Below are positions 8,937 through 17,707 of a DNA stretch of 36,023 nucleotides, in pieces. The DNA comes from an uncultured Bacteroidota bacterium. Lineage in GTDB: Bacteria > Bacteroidota > Bacteroidia > AKYH767-A > OLB10. A program made the translations under genes and the position numbers. A model generated the notes under the pieces. The model was given only the letters and a program-made list of their open reading frames with translations, did no database searches and was not told the DNA's origin. The stretch covers positions 1 to 36,023 of the forward strand of contig CAIRUC010000026.1 of the NCBI GenBank assembly GCA_903881665.1, read 5' to 3'. The stretch's first letter is position 1; each line of letters begins with the position of its first letter.

Positions 8937-10652
8937 ATGTGGCAGTATAAAATTTCTTCGCATCTTCCTTCTTCACGCTTTGTTCAAGTGTGTTTCAGTG
9001 CTCCCGTGGATTCAGCTTCTACTACCGTTTGCTTGCCGCTTTGGCGACCTGGTCGGTATGAATTGGGTAATTTTGCTAAGAATGTCCGCGATTTTATTGT
9101 GTTGGATGAAAATGGAAATACACTGTCTTTTTTGAAGTCGGATAAAAGTTCATGGCAGATCAATACTGCTAATGCGAAGCAGTTATTGGTAACGTTTAAT
9201 TATTATGCCGCGCAACCAGATGCAGGTGCTTGCTGGACTGATGATTCTTTGCTTTATATTAATCCCGTTCATTGTATGCCTTATCTGCCCGGTGATCTAC
9301 ATACAGCGTGTGAGTTGACGGTTGATGTTCCAAAGCATTGGACTATCGCGTGCGGCTTACCGAAAATGGAAGGCAATAAATTGCTTGCGAAGGATTTTCA
9401 TGAGCTAGTGGATAGTCCATTTTTTGCAGGAACCGAATTACAACATGATTTTTACTTGTTAAACGGAATTAAATTTCATATTTGGATTCATGGAAATGTG
9501 AAACCGGATTTCGGAAAAATGAAAAAAGATTTCGAAGGATTTACGAAGGTGCAGTTGGTAATGATGGATTCTTTCCCTGTAAAGGATTATCATTTCTTGA
9601 TACTTACGTTGCCTTATCGTTTTTATCATGGAGTAGAACATATTACTTCAACGGTTTTAGCATTAGGTCCAGGATATGCATTGATGGAGGCTGAATTATA
9701 CAATGATTTAATGGGCGTTGCATCTCACGAATTATTTCATGTGTGGAATGTAAAAACATTGCGACCTGTCGACTTTATTGAATACGATTACTCAGTCGAG
9801 AACTATAGCCGATTAGGATGGGTGTATGAAGGTTTTACAACCTATTATGGTGATTTATTCTTAGCGCGTAGCGGATTTTTTACCAAGAAGGATTGGTTTG
9901 TAGAAGTAAATACGCGTTTTCAAAAACATTTCGATAATGATGCACGTTTTCGGTACTCCGTTGCCGATAGTAGCTTCGATACGTGGCTCGACGGATATGT
10001 TCCAGGTATCCCTTACCGTAAAACGAATATCTATGATGAGGGAAGCGTGATTGCCATGATGCTCGATTTATATATCCGAAGAGCTTCGCATCAAAAGAAT
10101 TCTTTAGACACCCTATTTAAACGTTTGTACAACGATTTTGCTCCTCACAAAAGAGGGTATCGTGAACAAGATGTTAAGTCGATTGCGTCGGAATTATCGA
10201 ATGATGGCGTAAACGCGATTTTTGAAAAACATATCGATGGCCTCGATTCTTATGAGCCTTTACTGAATGAGTTGTTAAGTTTTGTTGGTTGCTATGTCAG
10301 TAGGGTTTCGGCAAAGAATACTCATGAAAGATGCTTTGGATTTAAAACTATCCAAGAAGGAGGAAATACTAAAGTCGTATCTGTTTATCCAGCAAGTTTA
10401 GCTGAATTAGCTGGACTTGCTAAGGATGATGAAATAGCCGCTGTAAACGGCTGGAAAGTAGAAGGTAACTTAAGTGATTTGTTGCAATTAAGCAACTCGA
10501 TTGATTTAGCCGTTTTTTCTCAAAAGAAATTGAAGTCGATTAATTTGGTTTTTTCTGAAAAGCGATATTTTGACACAGTAAAAATTGAGAGTATTTCGGA
10601 TGCAAATGAAGATCAAAAAATGGCGTTTAAAAACTGGACAAACTTATCATGA
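8937..10652 (+). CDS. M61 family metallopeptidase with C-terminal PDZ domain
   Basis: A 571-residue zinc aminopeptidase-like protein of the M61 (glycyl aminopeptidase) family. Residues about 1-170 are the beta-rich N-terminal domain with the family-typical PLWRPGRYE. The gluzincin catalytic domain contains H264-E265-L-F-H268 in SHELFHVWNVKTLRP and the third zinc ligand E298 in YEGFTTYYGD. Residues about 455-545 look like a PDZ domain (GFKTIQEGGNTKVVSVYPAS, then AGLAKDDEIAAVNGWKVEG). The key residues are all present, so it should be active. No signal peptide is evident, which suggests a cytosolic location. The stop codon overlaps the start of rlmF by four bases, so the two are translated together. 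The natural substrate of such Bacteroidota M61 proteins is not established. Confidence 0.88.
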   Translation: MWQYKISSHLPSSRFVQVCFSAPVDSASTTVCLPLWRPGRYELGNFAKNVRDFIVLDENGNTLSFLKSDKSSWQINTANAKQLLVTFNYYAAQPDAGACWTDDSLLYINPVHCMPYLPGDLHTACELTVDVPKHWTIACGLPKMEGNKLLAKDFHELVDSPFFAGTELQHDFYLLNGIKFHIWIHGNVKPDFGKMKKDFEGFTKVQLVMMDSFPVKDYHFLILTLPYRFYHGVEHITSTVLALGPGYALMEAELYNDLMGVASHELFHVWNVKTLRPVDFIEYDYSVENYSRLGWVYEGFTTYYGDLFLARSGFFTKKDWFVEVNTRFQKHFDNDARFRYSVADSSFDTWLDGYVPGIPYRKTNIYDEGSVIAMMLDLYIRRASHQKNSLDTLFKRLYNDFAPHKRGYREQDVKSIASELSNDGVNAIFEKHIDGLDSYEPLLNELLSFVGCYVSRVSAKNTHERCFGFKTIQEGGNTKVVSVYPASLAELAGLAKDDEIAAVNGWKVEGNLSDLLQLSNSIDLAVFSQKKLKSINLVFSEKRYFDTVKIESISDANEDQKMAFKNWTNLS

Positions 10653-11638
10653 AGAAGCTGCAAAAAAAGAAAGAACATCCTAAAGAGAAAGTAGGATTAC
10701 ATTCTCGGAATAAACATAGGGAGCGTTATAATTTCAAAGAACTGATCAATAGCTGTCCTGAGTTAGCTCCCTTTGTGATCATTAATCCTTATGATGATGA
10801 ATCGATCGATTTTTTTAATCCCGATGCAGTAATGATGTTGAACAAAGCGCTTCTTAAACATTATTATGGAATTGCTCATTGGAATTTACCTGAAGGATAT
10901 TTATGTCCGCCTATTCCTGGTCGTGCCGATTATATACATTATATGGCTGATTTGTTAGCTAGTCGAAATAATGGAGATGTTCCCATGGGAAAAAACATCA
11001 AAGGTTTTGATGTTGGAGTAGGAGCGAATTGTATTTATCCTATTATAGGGAATATTGAATATGGTTGGACATTTATCGGTTCCGATAATGAACCGGAAGC
11101 ACTTACATCAGCTAAAAAAATTATAGAAGTAAACGCAAGACTTCAACAAAACATTGAACTGCGATTACAGCCAAATTCTTCTAATATTTTCAAAGGAATT
11201 GTTAAGGAAAATGAGCAATTCGATTTCACTATCTGTAATCCCCCTTTTCATTCGTCTTATGAAGAAGCGCGTGAAGGAAATATTCGAAAATTAAGTAATC
11301 TCCATCAGAGGCCGATAAGAGAAACTTCACGTAATTTCGGAGGCAAAAATAGGGAGTTGTGGTGTGATGGAGGAGAAGAAAAATTTACGCAACGTATTAT
11401 AGAGCAAAGCAAACAAATTGCGCATTCTTGTTTTTGGTTTTCGACACTCATTTCAAAACAATCACATCTCGAAAATATTTACAAAGCTTTGCATAACGCA
11501 GAAGCCGTTGAAGTGAAAACGATTTCTATGACTCAAGGAAATAAGTCAAGCCGAATTGTAGCATGGACCTTCCTTACTCCTGTACAACAAACCAAATGGG
11601 TTATCACACGATGGAATAAGGAAGAAGAGCTGAAATAG
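10649..11638 (+). CDS. rlmF: 23S rRNA (adenine-N6)-methyltransferase RlmF
   Basis: Transfers a methyl group to N6 of A1618 (E. coli numbering) in 23S rRNA. The 329-residue protein has a basic N terminus (KKLQKKKEHPKEK), the SAM-binding DVGVGANCIYP (121-131), an acidic second motif GSDNEPEAL (144-152) and the catalytic NPPFHSS (197-203) typical of N6-adenine methyltransferases of the RlmF/METTL16 family. The C-terminal WFSTLISKQSHLENIYKAL segment is also characteristic. Its ATG overlaps the stop of the peptidase gene (ATGA), which makes the start secure. The gene ends facing ridA. Confidence 0.93.
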   Translation: MKKLQKKKEHPKEKVGLHSRNKHRERYNFKELINSCPELAPFVIINPYDDESIDFFNPDAVMMLNKALLKHYYGIAHWNLPEGYLCPPIPGRADYIHYMADLLASRNNGDVPMGKNIKGFDVGVGANCIYPIIGNIEYGWTFIGSDNEPEALTSAKKIIEVNARLQQNIELRLQPNSSNIFKGIVKENEQFDFTICNPPFHSSYEEAREGNIRKLSNLHQRPIRETSRNFGGKNRELWCDGGEEKFTQRIIEQSKQIAHSCFWFSTLISKQSHLENIYKALHNAEAVEVKTISMTQGNKSSRIVAWTFLTPVQQTKWVITRWNKEEELK

Positions 11639-11691
11639 TACTTAGCATTGCTTCGCTTTTAATGTGTCAGCCTCAACCGGCCTCGCCGAAC

Positions 11692-11711
11692 TTCGAAGCA
11701 TTAACTTCGAA
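11692..11711. terminator. Short hairpin between convergent rlmF and ridA
   Basis: TTCGAAG (11692-11698) pairs with CTTCGAA (11705-11711) around CATTAA. The hairpin also appears as a direct repeat of AACTTCGAA (11689-11697 and 11703-11711). No T tract follows on either strand, so termination by this element is uncertain. Confidence 0.3.
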
Positions 11712-11750
11712 CCTCTCTATCCCACCTACAACATCCAAATTTTCCTCAAA

Positions 11751-12131
11751 CTATTTTACCAGTACTGTTACCGAAATCTCTACATTCACATCTTTCGGTA
11801 ATCTAGATACTTGTACCGTTTCGCGCGCAGGAAAATCGCTGGTGAAATAGCTTCCGTAAACGGTGTTTACCGCAGCAAATTGATTCATGTCTTTTAAGAA
11901 AATTCCTGTTTTGATGATATCTGAATAATCGGCTCCTGCTTCTGTTAAAATGGCTCCGATATTTTTCATTACTTGACGTGTCTCATTTTCAATAGATGAT
12001 AAGTCGAGTTCTCCTGTAGAGGGAACAATGGCAATCTGTCCCGAAACAAATAACATATTACCTGCTTTTACAGCTTGTGAATAGGGTCCTATCGGTGCCG
12101 GAGCGTTGTTGGTATTGATAATAGTTTTCAT
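11751..12131 (-). CDS. ridA: RidA family enamine/imine deaminase
   Basis: A 126-residue trimeric cytosolic protein that hydrolyses reactive 2-aminoacrylate and similar enamines/imines released by PLP enzymes. Residues of the active cleft are in place: Y17 in GPYSQAV, R103 in FPARETVQV (equivalent to E. coli R105) and E118 in NVEISV. The N-terminal NAPAPIGPYSQAV and the closing VEISVTVLVK are the family signatures. It is the only minus-strand gene in a long plus-strand block, and it has its own -7 box. Paralogous Rid subfamilies exist, but the Arg marks this as the deaminase-competent RidA type. Confidence 0.92.
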   Translation of the reverse strand: MKTIINTNNAPAPIGPYSQAVKAGNMLFVSGQIAIVPSTGELDLSSIENETRQVMKNIGAILTEAGADYSDIIKTGIFLKDMNQFAAVNTVYGSYFTSDFPARETVQVSRLPKDVNVEISVTVLVK

Positions 12132-12145
12132 AAGGTGAATTTTTG

Positions 12146-12153
12146 CAAAACTA
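12146..12153 (-). promoter_or_regulatory. -7 box of ridA
   Basis: The minus strand reads TAGTTTTG, matching TAnnTTTG, 14 bases before the ridA ATG. No -33 TTG at the expected spacing. Confidence 0.5.
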
Positions 12154-12260
12154 TCGATTTTTTTTACTGCTTAGTTCGCTAGAATGAAAGTCATTTTTTT
12201 TAGATGATATCTGAAACGCGATTATTGTTGTTCTTTTTTTCTTTATTATTACTTCCGTAT

Positions 12261-12268
12261 TACCTTTG
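12261..12268 (+). promoter_or_regulatory. -7 box directly before the glutamine amidotransferase start
   Basis: TACCTTTG matches TAnnTTTG and ends only four bases before ATG 12273. Transcription would begin at or near the A of the start codon, so the mRNA is probably leaderless. This box also argues against an upstream in-frame start at 12204. Confidence 0.55.
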
Positions 12269-12272
12269 TGCC

Positions 12273-12878
12273 ATGCCTCGCATTTTAATTGTCGATAATT
12301 ACGATTCGTTTACCTTTAATCTTGTTCACTATCTGGAAGAAATTCCAGAAGTTGAGGTTTTTGTTTTTCGAAATAATGAAATCACAGTCATTGAGGCAGC
12401 CGAGTATGATGCAATAGTTATTTCTCCTGGTCCGGGCTTGCCCTCAGAGGCGGGCATAACGTTAGAGCTTATCCGAAATTTAAGTGGGCATAAACTGATT
12501 TTAGGAGTTTGTCTAGGACATCAAGCGATTGCTGAAGCATTCGGCGGTACATTGCGTCAGTTGCACGAAGTGATTCATGGATTACAACGAAAATGCATTG
12601 TATTAAAATTGGACGATCCTATTTTTGAAAATATTCCAAACGAATTTATTGCAGGTCGATATCACAGTTGGGTTCCCGATGAAAACACTTTCTCCTCAGA
12701 GCTCGATGTGTTAGCCGTAGATGAAAACAATTGCATCATGGTACTTAAACATAAAGTTCATTCGATTTACGGAATGCAATTCCATCCCGAATCAATAATG
12801 ACTCCTGTTGGGAAGATGTTATTGATGAATTGGGTTCGGGGTGTGATTAATGAAAAGGCAATAGATGACAGGCTTTAG
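12273..12878 (+). CDS. Glutamine amidotransferase of anthranilate or aminodeoxychorismate synthase (TrpG/PabA)
   Basis: A 201-residue class I glutamine amidotransferase that feeds ammonia to the chorismate-binding partner TrpE or PabB, leading to tryptophan or folate. It begins with the classic ILIVDNYDSFTFNL, has the oxyanion SPGPG (51-55), the nucleophile C80 in GVCLGHQAIAEAFGG, and H171/E173 in MQFHPESIMT. The start at 12273 is chosen because it puts the family N terminus at residue 1; the 23 extra residues from an in-frame ATG at 12204 are hydrophobic noise overlapping the promoter. No trpE, pabB or other trp gene is adjacent, so which pathway it serves cannot be told from context; a lone gene is more typical of pabA or of a shared amphibolic subunit. 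Confidence 0.9.
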   Translation: MPRILIVDNYDSFTFNLVHYLEEIPEVEVFVFRNNEITVIEAAEYDAIVISPGPGLPSEAGITLELIRNLSGHKLILGVCLGHQAIAEAFGGTLRQLHEVIHGLQRKCIVLKLDDPIFENIPNEFIAGRYHSWVPDENTFSSELDVLAVDENNCIMVLKHKVHSIYGMQFHPESIMTPVGKMLLMNWVRGVINEKAIDDRL

Positions 12879-13243
12879 GTAATAGGCTGTATTTTATATT
12901 CCCTTGCCTAAATTTAGATGGTACTTTTCTGTCTCGAATCTATTTGATTTTGTTTTTATATAAAAAATAAAGTAAAGTAAAGGCAATTCTATTTTCTATA
13001 TTCAATAGATTAATGCAGATATAATAATGAATGATTGAATAATAGGTTGGTTCAACGAAATTAGTTCTTGTAGCAAAATATTGTTTCAAGAGAATTTTCA
13101 ATGTCAGATGAATTCAAAATTTACATAGCTGCGTAAATATAATGCGCCCCTAATCCGCTGAAATCCTAACAAATCCTAAAAACCATAATAATCTGTGGCT
13201 ATCATGCAAAGTGCTTGCAAAATCCGAAATCCTAAATTACTCG
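12879..13243. other. AT-rich intergenic region without a gene
   Basis: About 365 bases between the amidotransferase gene and RNase P RNA. It is AT-rich with no sizeable reading frame and no tRNA-like structure. Near its right end lie repeated AATCCTAA-like words (around 13160-13180 and 13228-13236) and the stretch AATCTGTGGCTATCATG (13190-13206), which looks like the debris of a short dispersed repeat. No clear terminator for the upstream gene is visible. Confidence 0.5.
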
Positions 13244-13251
13244 TATCTTCG
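13244..13251 (+). promoter_or_regulatory. -7 box of rnpB
   Basis: TATCTTCG differs from TAnnTTTG at one position and ends five bases before the deduced 5' end of RNase P RNA, the right place for the promoter. A TTG about 26 bases upstream is slightly too far to be a standard -33 element. Confidence 0.5.
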
Positions 13252-13256
13252 CCCCG

Positions 13257-13652
13257 AAAGCAAACCGTCTTGTCGCTTCGGGAAACCGGGGAGGAAAGTC
13301 CGGGCAACACAGAGTACCACACTTCTTAACGAGAAGGCAGCAGTAAAGAAATTTACGGTTGACAGAAAGTGCCGCAGAGAACTATACCGCCCTCAAACCT
13401 TGTGTTTTTGGGTAAGGGTGAAAACGTGAGGTAAGAGCTCACGGATCTGTTCGGTAACGGCAGATTGGGTAAACCTTGTGGGTTGAAAGGCCAAATAGGT
13501 TGGGGATTAGGGCTACTCGTCCGATTTATGATGCTTCGGTGTCATAAGGCCCCAATGGGTAGGCCGACTCAGGTGTTACGCGAGTAACATCGCAGATAAA
13601 TGACAGGAGTCCCGCTTGCGGGAACACAGAACCCGGCTTATAGGTTTGCTTT
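13257..13652 (+). ncRNA. rnpB: RNase P RNA, bacterial class A
   Basis: The catalytic RNA that removes the 5' leader of pre-tRNA together with RnpA protein. The ends are set by the P1 helix: AAAGCAAACC (13257-13266) pairs with GGTTTGCTTT (13643-13652). Universally conserved segments appear in order: GAGGAAAGTCCGGGC (13291-13305), AGGGTGAAAA (13415-13424) and GTAAGAGCTCAC just after, GGTAAACC (about 13468), AAAGGCCAAATAGG (13486-13499), AAATGAC (about 13598) and ACAGAACCCGGCTTATAGG (13626-13644). The 3' strand of P1 is followed by CTTTTTTA (13653-13660), which should act as the terminator. A reading frame inside this RNA (13211-13429) is spurious. The next gene starts only 38 bases further on. 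Confidence 0.96.
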
Positions 13653-13678
13653 CTTTTTTATTCCCTCAAACAAAGAAT

Positions 13679-13686
13679 TATATTTG
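13679..13686 (+). promoter_or_regulatory. -7 box directly before the PgpH-like gene
   Basis: TATATTTG matches TAnnTTTG and ends four bases before the ATG at 13691, so the transcript is probably leaderless or nearly so. No -33 TTG at normal spacing. Confidence 0.5.
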
Positions 13687-13690
13687 ATGC

Positions 13691-15727
13691 ATGATAAACT
13701 TGCGGAAATTATTTATTACGATTAGTAACAAGCATGATCTGTATTACAGAATTGTTCTTATTACTGCTTCTGTTTTACTGATTACTTTTTTCTTGCCTCA
13801 GCAAGTCCGTTTTAAATATGATTATGCTCCGGGTGTTTCGTGGCATTATGATGATTTAAGAGCTCCTTTCGATTTTCCGGTTTATAAAAACACAAAGCAA
13901 TTTGATGCCGATCGTTTGCAAATTACACAGCAGTCTACTTTGTACTTTACAAGAGATGCAAAAGCGGTTTCGCATGCGGTGAGTGAGTTTCACTCGTTGT
14001 TTAAAGACCAGCGTAGCTGGATCGTAGCCGAACAGGTAATTAGTAATATATATAAGGATGGTGTGTACGAGATTACTCGCAATGTAAATCCTCTGCCCGG
14101 TCAACAACTATTTATTGTTAGCGGCAATACGGAATCGCCTTCTGAAATTTCGGCACTCATCGAAATGCAAGAACTTCCCGACCGTATTGCTTCCGAAATG
14201 GCCGGTCAAAATGTATCCAACCGGGCTGAACTTGCAAGCGCAATTCTTCAGTCTATTCGGCCCGATTTAATGTACGATGCATCGCTAACCGATAAAAATT
14301 GTCAGCAGCAATTGTCAGAAATTAATCCCGTGCGTGGTATGGTGAAGGATGGTGTGATGATTATCGAAAAAGGTAAAATAGTAGGACAAACAGAGTATGA
14401 AATATTGGAATCGCTAAAGATCGCTTACCAAGGTGATAAAGCAGTGGCTTCTTCTATTCCTTGGTTGTATTTCGGTTATTTGTTATTGGTATGTACTGCC
14501 ATTTTCGTATTACTTACTTTTTTATGGTTACTTCGTAAAGATATCCTACTCGATAGCAGAAAAATTTCGTTATTATTCTTAATGATCGTATTTACTTGCG
14601 TATTTTACACTAAATTGTTGGCAATAGGTAAGGTGAACTTACTCATGGTTCCTCTTTGTATTTTGCCACTAGTAACACGTGCATTTTTTGATACCAGAAC
14701 TGCTTTGTTTACTCACGTGCTCACTATTCTAATTTTGGGCACGGTGGCACCTGCTGGATTCGATTTCGTGTACATGCAGGTAATCGCTGGGATGGTGGCT
14801 ATTTTCAGTATTGTGAATATGCGTAAAAGGGGACAACTTTTTTTAGCCGTGGGATTGATTTTTGTAGCTTATATTGTGTCGTATATAGGACTTTCCTTGC
14901 TAAATGAAGGTACAATTGGGAAATTGAATTATATGAGTGCAGTGTGGTTGTTGAGTAATTGTTTGCTTACTTTGTTAAGTTACCCGCTCATCTTTTTTAT
15001 TGAAAAAATATTTGGTGTTACTAGCGATTTTACATTAATGGAACTTACCGATTTTAATAGTGAATTGTTGCGTGAGATGTCGATAAAAGCACCTGGCACT
15101 TTCCAGCATTCTTTGCAAGTGGCGAATCTGGCAGAAGCTGCGATTTATAAAATTGGAGGTAATTCATTACTAGTAAGGGTAGGTGCATTGTACCACGATA
15201 TCGGAAAGATGGAAATGCCTATGTATTTTATCGAGAATCAAAGTACCCAGGTGAACCCGCATGATGAGTTGTCTTTTGATGAAAGTGCTTCTATCATTAT
15301 TAGTCATGTGTTAAAGGGAATTAAAATCGCGAAGAAAGAAAAGCTCCCTGATGTGGTTATCGACTTTATTCGTACACATCATGGAACAACCGTTGTTCAG
15401 TATTTTTATCAGTCGTTTTTAAAAAATTATCCCGACGAAATAGCTGATGAAGCCGATTTTAGTTACCAAGGGCCTAAACCTTTCTCGAAAGAAACAGCAG
15501 TGCTCATGATGGCAGATTCTGTGGAAGCTGCCGCTCGAAGTTTGCCGGTACATGATATGCCTGCTATCGAAAAATTGGTGGATTCGGTAATCAATCATCA
15601 AATTAATAGCGGACAATTTGAAAATTGTGAAATCACTTATAAGGATATATCAGGCATTAAAAAGATTTTCAAGAAAATGCTTATGAGTATTTATCATGTA
15701 AGAGTGGCTTATCCTGCTGCGAATTAA
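13691..15727 (+). CDS. pgpH: 7TM-HD family cyclic di-AMP phosphodiesterase (PgpH-like)
   Basis: A 678-residue membrane protein related to PgpH/YqfF, which hydrolyses the second messenger cyclic di-AMP to pApA. An N-terminal membrane helix (about 20-36) is followed by a large extracytoplasmic domain (about 40-250), then a seven-helix membrane region (about 257-440: LYFGYLLLVCTAIFVLLTF and successive hydrophobic segments), and a cytoplasmic HD domain. The metal site is visible as H473 in FQHSLQVANLAE and H502/D503 in YHDIGKMEMP, followed by a downstream HH in RTHHGTT. All HD residues are present, so it should be active. Its promoter lies between the RNase P terminator and the ATG. The exact nucleotide substrate is inferred from the family and not visible in the sequence. 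Confidence 0.9.
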   Translation: MINLRKLFITISNKHDLYYRIVLITASVLLITFFLPQQVRFKYDYAPGVSWHYDDLRAPFDFPVYKNTKQFDADRLQITQQSTLYFTRDAKAVSHAVSEFHSLFKDQRSWIVAEQVISNIYKDGVYEITRNVNPLPGQQLFIVSGNTESPSEISALIEMQELPDRIASEMAGQNVSNRAELASAILQSIRPDLMYDASLTDKNCQQQLSEINPVRGMVKDGVMIIEKGKIVGQTEYEILESLKIAYQGDKAVASSIPWLYFGYLLLVCTAIFVLLTFLWLLRKDILLDSRKISLLFLMIVFTCVFYTKLLAIGKVNLLMVPLCILPLVTRAFFDTRTALFTHVLTILILGTVAPAGFDFVYMQVIAGMVAIFSIVNMRKRGQLFLAVGLIFVAYIVSYIGLSLLNEGTIGKLNYMSAVWLLSNCLLTLLSYPLIFFIEKIFGVTSDFTLMELTDFNSELLREMSIKAPGTFQHSLQVANLAEAAIYKIGGNSLLVRVGALYHDIGKMEMPMYFIENQSTQVNPHDELSFDESASIIISHVLKGIKIAKKEKLPDVVIDFIRTHHGTTVVQYFYQSFLKNYPDEIADEADFSYQGPKPFSKETAVLMMADSVEAAARSLPVHDMPAIEKLVDSVINHQINSGQFENCEITYKDISGIKKIFKKMLMSIYHVRVAYPAAN

Positions 15728-15783
15728 TGCTTTAAAAATTTTGTTTTTGATAGAAAATAGTGCGACTTCAAGTTAGGTTTCAC

Positions 15784-15791
15784 TATTTTTG
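15784..15791 (+). promoter_or_regulatory. -7 box of mutL
   Basis: TATTTTTG matches TAnnTTTG and ends nine bases before the mutL ATG, implying a leader of only a few bases. It probably drives the mutL-rhomboid-rhomboid group. Confidence 0.5.
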
Positions 15792-15800
15792 TAATGAAAT

Positions 15801-17687
15801 ATGGCTGATATTATTCGTCTTTTACCCGATGCTGTTGCAAATCAGATTGCTGCCGGTGAAGTAATTCAACGACCCGCCTCTGCTGTTAAAGAATTGCTTG
15901 AAAATGCTGTTGATTCAGGAGCCTCCCGTATTCAGCTCGTTTTGCGCGATGCTGGAAAATCGTTGATTCAAGTAATCGACGATGGTTCTGGAATGACAGA
16001 AACCGATGCTCGCCTTAGCTTTGAACGTCACGCGACGAGCAAAATTCGTAAGTCCGATGATTTGTATACGTTGCATACTATGGGCTTCCGCGGTGAGGCA
16101 TTGGCATCGATTGCCGCAGTTGCTCAAGTGGAGTTGAAATCGCGTATGCGCGGTAGCGATATCGGTACAAAAGTGGTGATCGAAGCATCCGAAGTGAAAG
16201 GGCAAGAGCCGGTGGCTGTGCCTGAAGGGACGTCCATCTCTGTAAAAAATCTTTTTTATAATGTACCCGCTCGTCGAAATTTTTTGAAGTCGGATACTGT
16301 AGAGTCGAGGCATTTACACGAAGAGTTTATTCGTGTTTCGCTTTCTTATCCTCATATTCATTTTTCGATGCATCATAACGGTAATCAAGTGTTTGATTTG
16401 AGAACAGGGAATTTCCGTCAGCGTATCGCTGCCATCTTCGGAAATAGTTATAACGAACGTTTGGTGCCTATTGAAGAAGAAACGACTATCGTGAAACTCG
16501 AAGGATTCGTTGGTAAACCCGAGTTTGCTAAAAAATCGAGAGGTGAACAATACTTTTTTGTAAACCATCGATTCATAAAAGATAATTACCTGCATCATGC
16601 TATTAGCAGTGCTTATGAATCGTTAATCACGAAAGATAGCTATTCGTCGTATTGGTTAAATATTACCGTCGATCCAGCAACCATCGATGTGAATATTCAT
16701 CCTACTAAAACAGAAATTAAATTCATCGACGATAAAAATGTGTATGCTATTTTACGTGCAGCTGCTAAACGCGCGCTCGGTAAGTTCAGTATCGCCCCCT
16801 CGCTCGATTTTGATCAGGAACGTGCCTTCGATCTGCCACTCGATAAAATGAATTCAATTCCGGTGCAACCTACTATAAAAGTAAATCCGAATTATAATCC
16901 TTTTAATACATCTAACAACTCATCGGCTGGTCCTGCGTCTCGTACTAACTGGGGACGAATTGAACCTCGCCGCACACAGGATTGGTTGCAAATGCATGAT
17001 GACTTGAAGAAAGCATCAGATGAGTTTACTCCAGAAAGAAATCAAACGTCATTGCCTACGAATCAAATGTTCGTTTCCCAAGATCATGGGATTTCGTTGC
17101 TGAGTATATTCGAAGACCTCGATGATTTTCGTTTTGTGCAGGTGAGTCCTCGTATAATGAGTATATCCTACGCACATGGTTTTGTGATTATTGATATACA
17201 AGGAGCACACGAACGTATCCTTTACGAAAGGTATGTTCATGCACTCGAAATAAAAGCAGTAGCAACGCAGCAACAATTATTTCCTCCTCAGTTACAGTTG
17301 TCTCCTGCCGATGCTGCCCTCGTAGTAGAAATAAATGAAGATTTGCGAAAAATAGGGTTCGATTTATCCGATTTTGGAAATAATACCGTTGTAGTGAATG
17401 GCATCCCTGCCGAATTAGAAGCAGGACTCGAAACGCAAGTGCTACAAATGCTTTTCGAACAATTTAGAAATAATCGCGATCGACTTCAGTTACAATGCCA
17501 TGATAATCTCGCGCGAAGTATGGCACGTAGTATCGCTGTAAAAATGGGGCGTAAGCTGGCCTCGCGCGAATTGAAACAACTAGCAATGGATTTACTGCAT
17601 TGCGAAACCGCCAATTATGGTGTCAATGGCAAACAGCTAATTAAACAATTTGGAGCAGAAGATATTTACAACTTATTACAACACTGA
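15801..17687 (+). CDS. mutL: DNA mismatch repair protein MutL
   Basis: Couples mismatch recognition by MutS to strand excision. The N-terminal GHKL ATPase is complete: E34 in ELLENAVDSGA, DDGSGM (60-65), ATSKI (78-82), GFRGEAL (95-101) and the PARRNFLK segment. A Ser/Pro/Asn-rich linker (about 355-440) leads to a C-terminal dimerisation domain. In that domain the usual endonuclease motif DQHA(X)2E(X)4E reads DIQGAHERILYE (465-476), keeping D465, E471 and E476 but not the His; the region where other MutL proteins have CPHGRP reads CETANYGVNGK from C601. Nicking activity is therefore uncertain. At 628 residues it is of normal length. Two rhomboid genes follow on the same strand with short gaps. 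Confidence 0.95.
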   Translation: MADIIRLLPDAVANQIAAGEVIQRPASAVKELLENAVDSGASRIQLVLRDAGKSLIQVIDDGSGMTETDARLSFERHATSKIRKSDDLYTLHTMGFRGEALASIAAVAQVELKSRMRGSDIGTKVVIEASEVKGQEPVAVPEGTSISVKNLFYNVPARRNFLKSDTVESRHLHEEFIRVSLSYPHIHFSMHHNGNQVFDLRTGNFRQRIAAIFGNSYNERLVPIEEETTIVKLEGFVGKPEFAKKSRGEQYFFVNHRFIKDNYLHHAISSAYESLITKDSYSSYWLNITVDPATIDVNIHPTKTEIKFIDDKNVYAILRAAAKRALGKFSIAPSLDFDQERAFDLPLDKMNSIPVQPTIKVNPNYNPFNTSNNSSAGPASRTNWGRIEPRRTQDWLQMHDDLKKASDEFTPERNQTSLPTNQMFVSQDHGISLLSIFEDLDDFRFVQVSPRIMSISYAHGFVIIDIQGAHERILYERYVHALEIKAVATQQQLFPPQLQLSPADAALVVEINEDLRKIGFDLSDFGNNTVVVNGIPAELEAGLETQVLQMLFEQFRNNRDRLQLQCHDNLARSMARSIAVKMGRKLASRELKQLAMDLLHCETANYGVNGKQLIKQFGAEDIYNLLQH

Positions 17688-17707
17688 TCCTAACTAAGGT
17701 TTAAATT

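Noticed and set aside
12204..12272. Longer start for the glutamine amidotransferase
   Set aside because: The 23 extra residues are hydrophobic, lack family similarity and overlap a perfect -7 box.
13211..13429. A 72-residue plus-strand reading frame
   Set aside because: It lies inside RNase P RNA and its codons follow conserved RNA elements, so it is not a gene.
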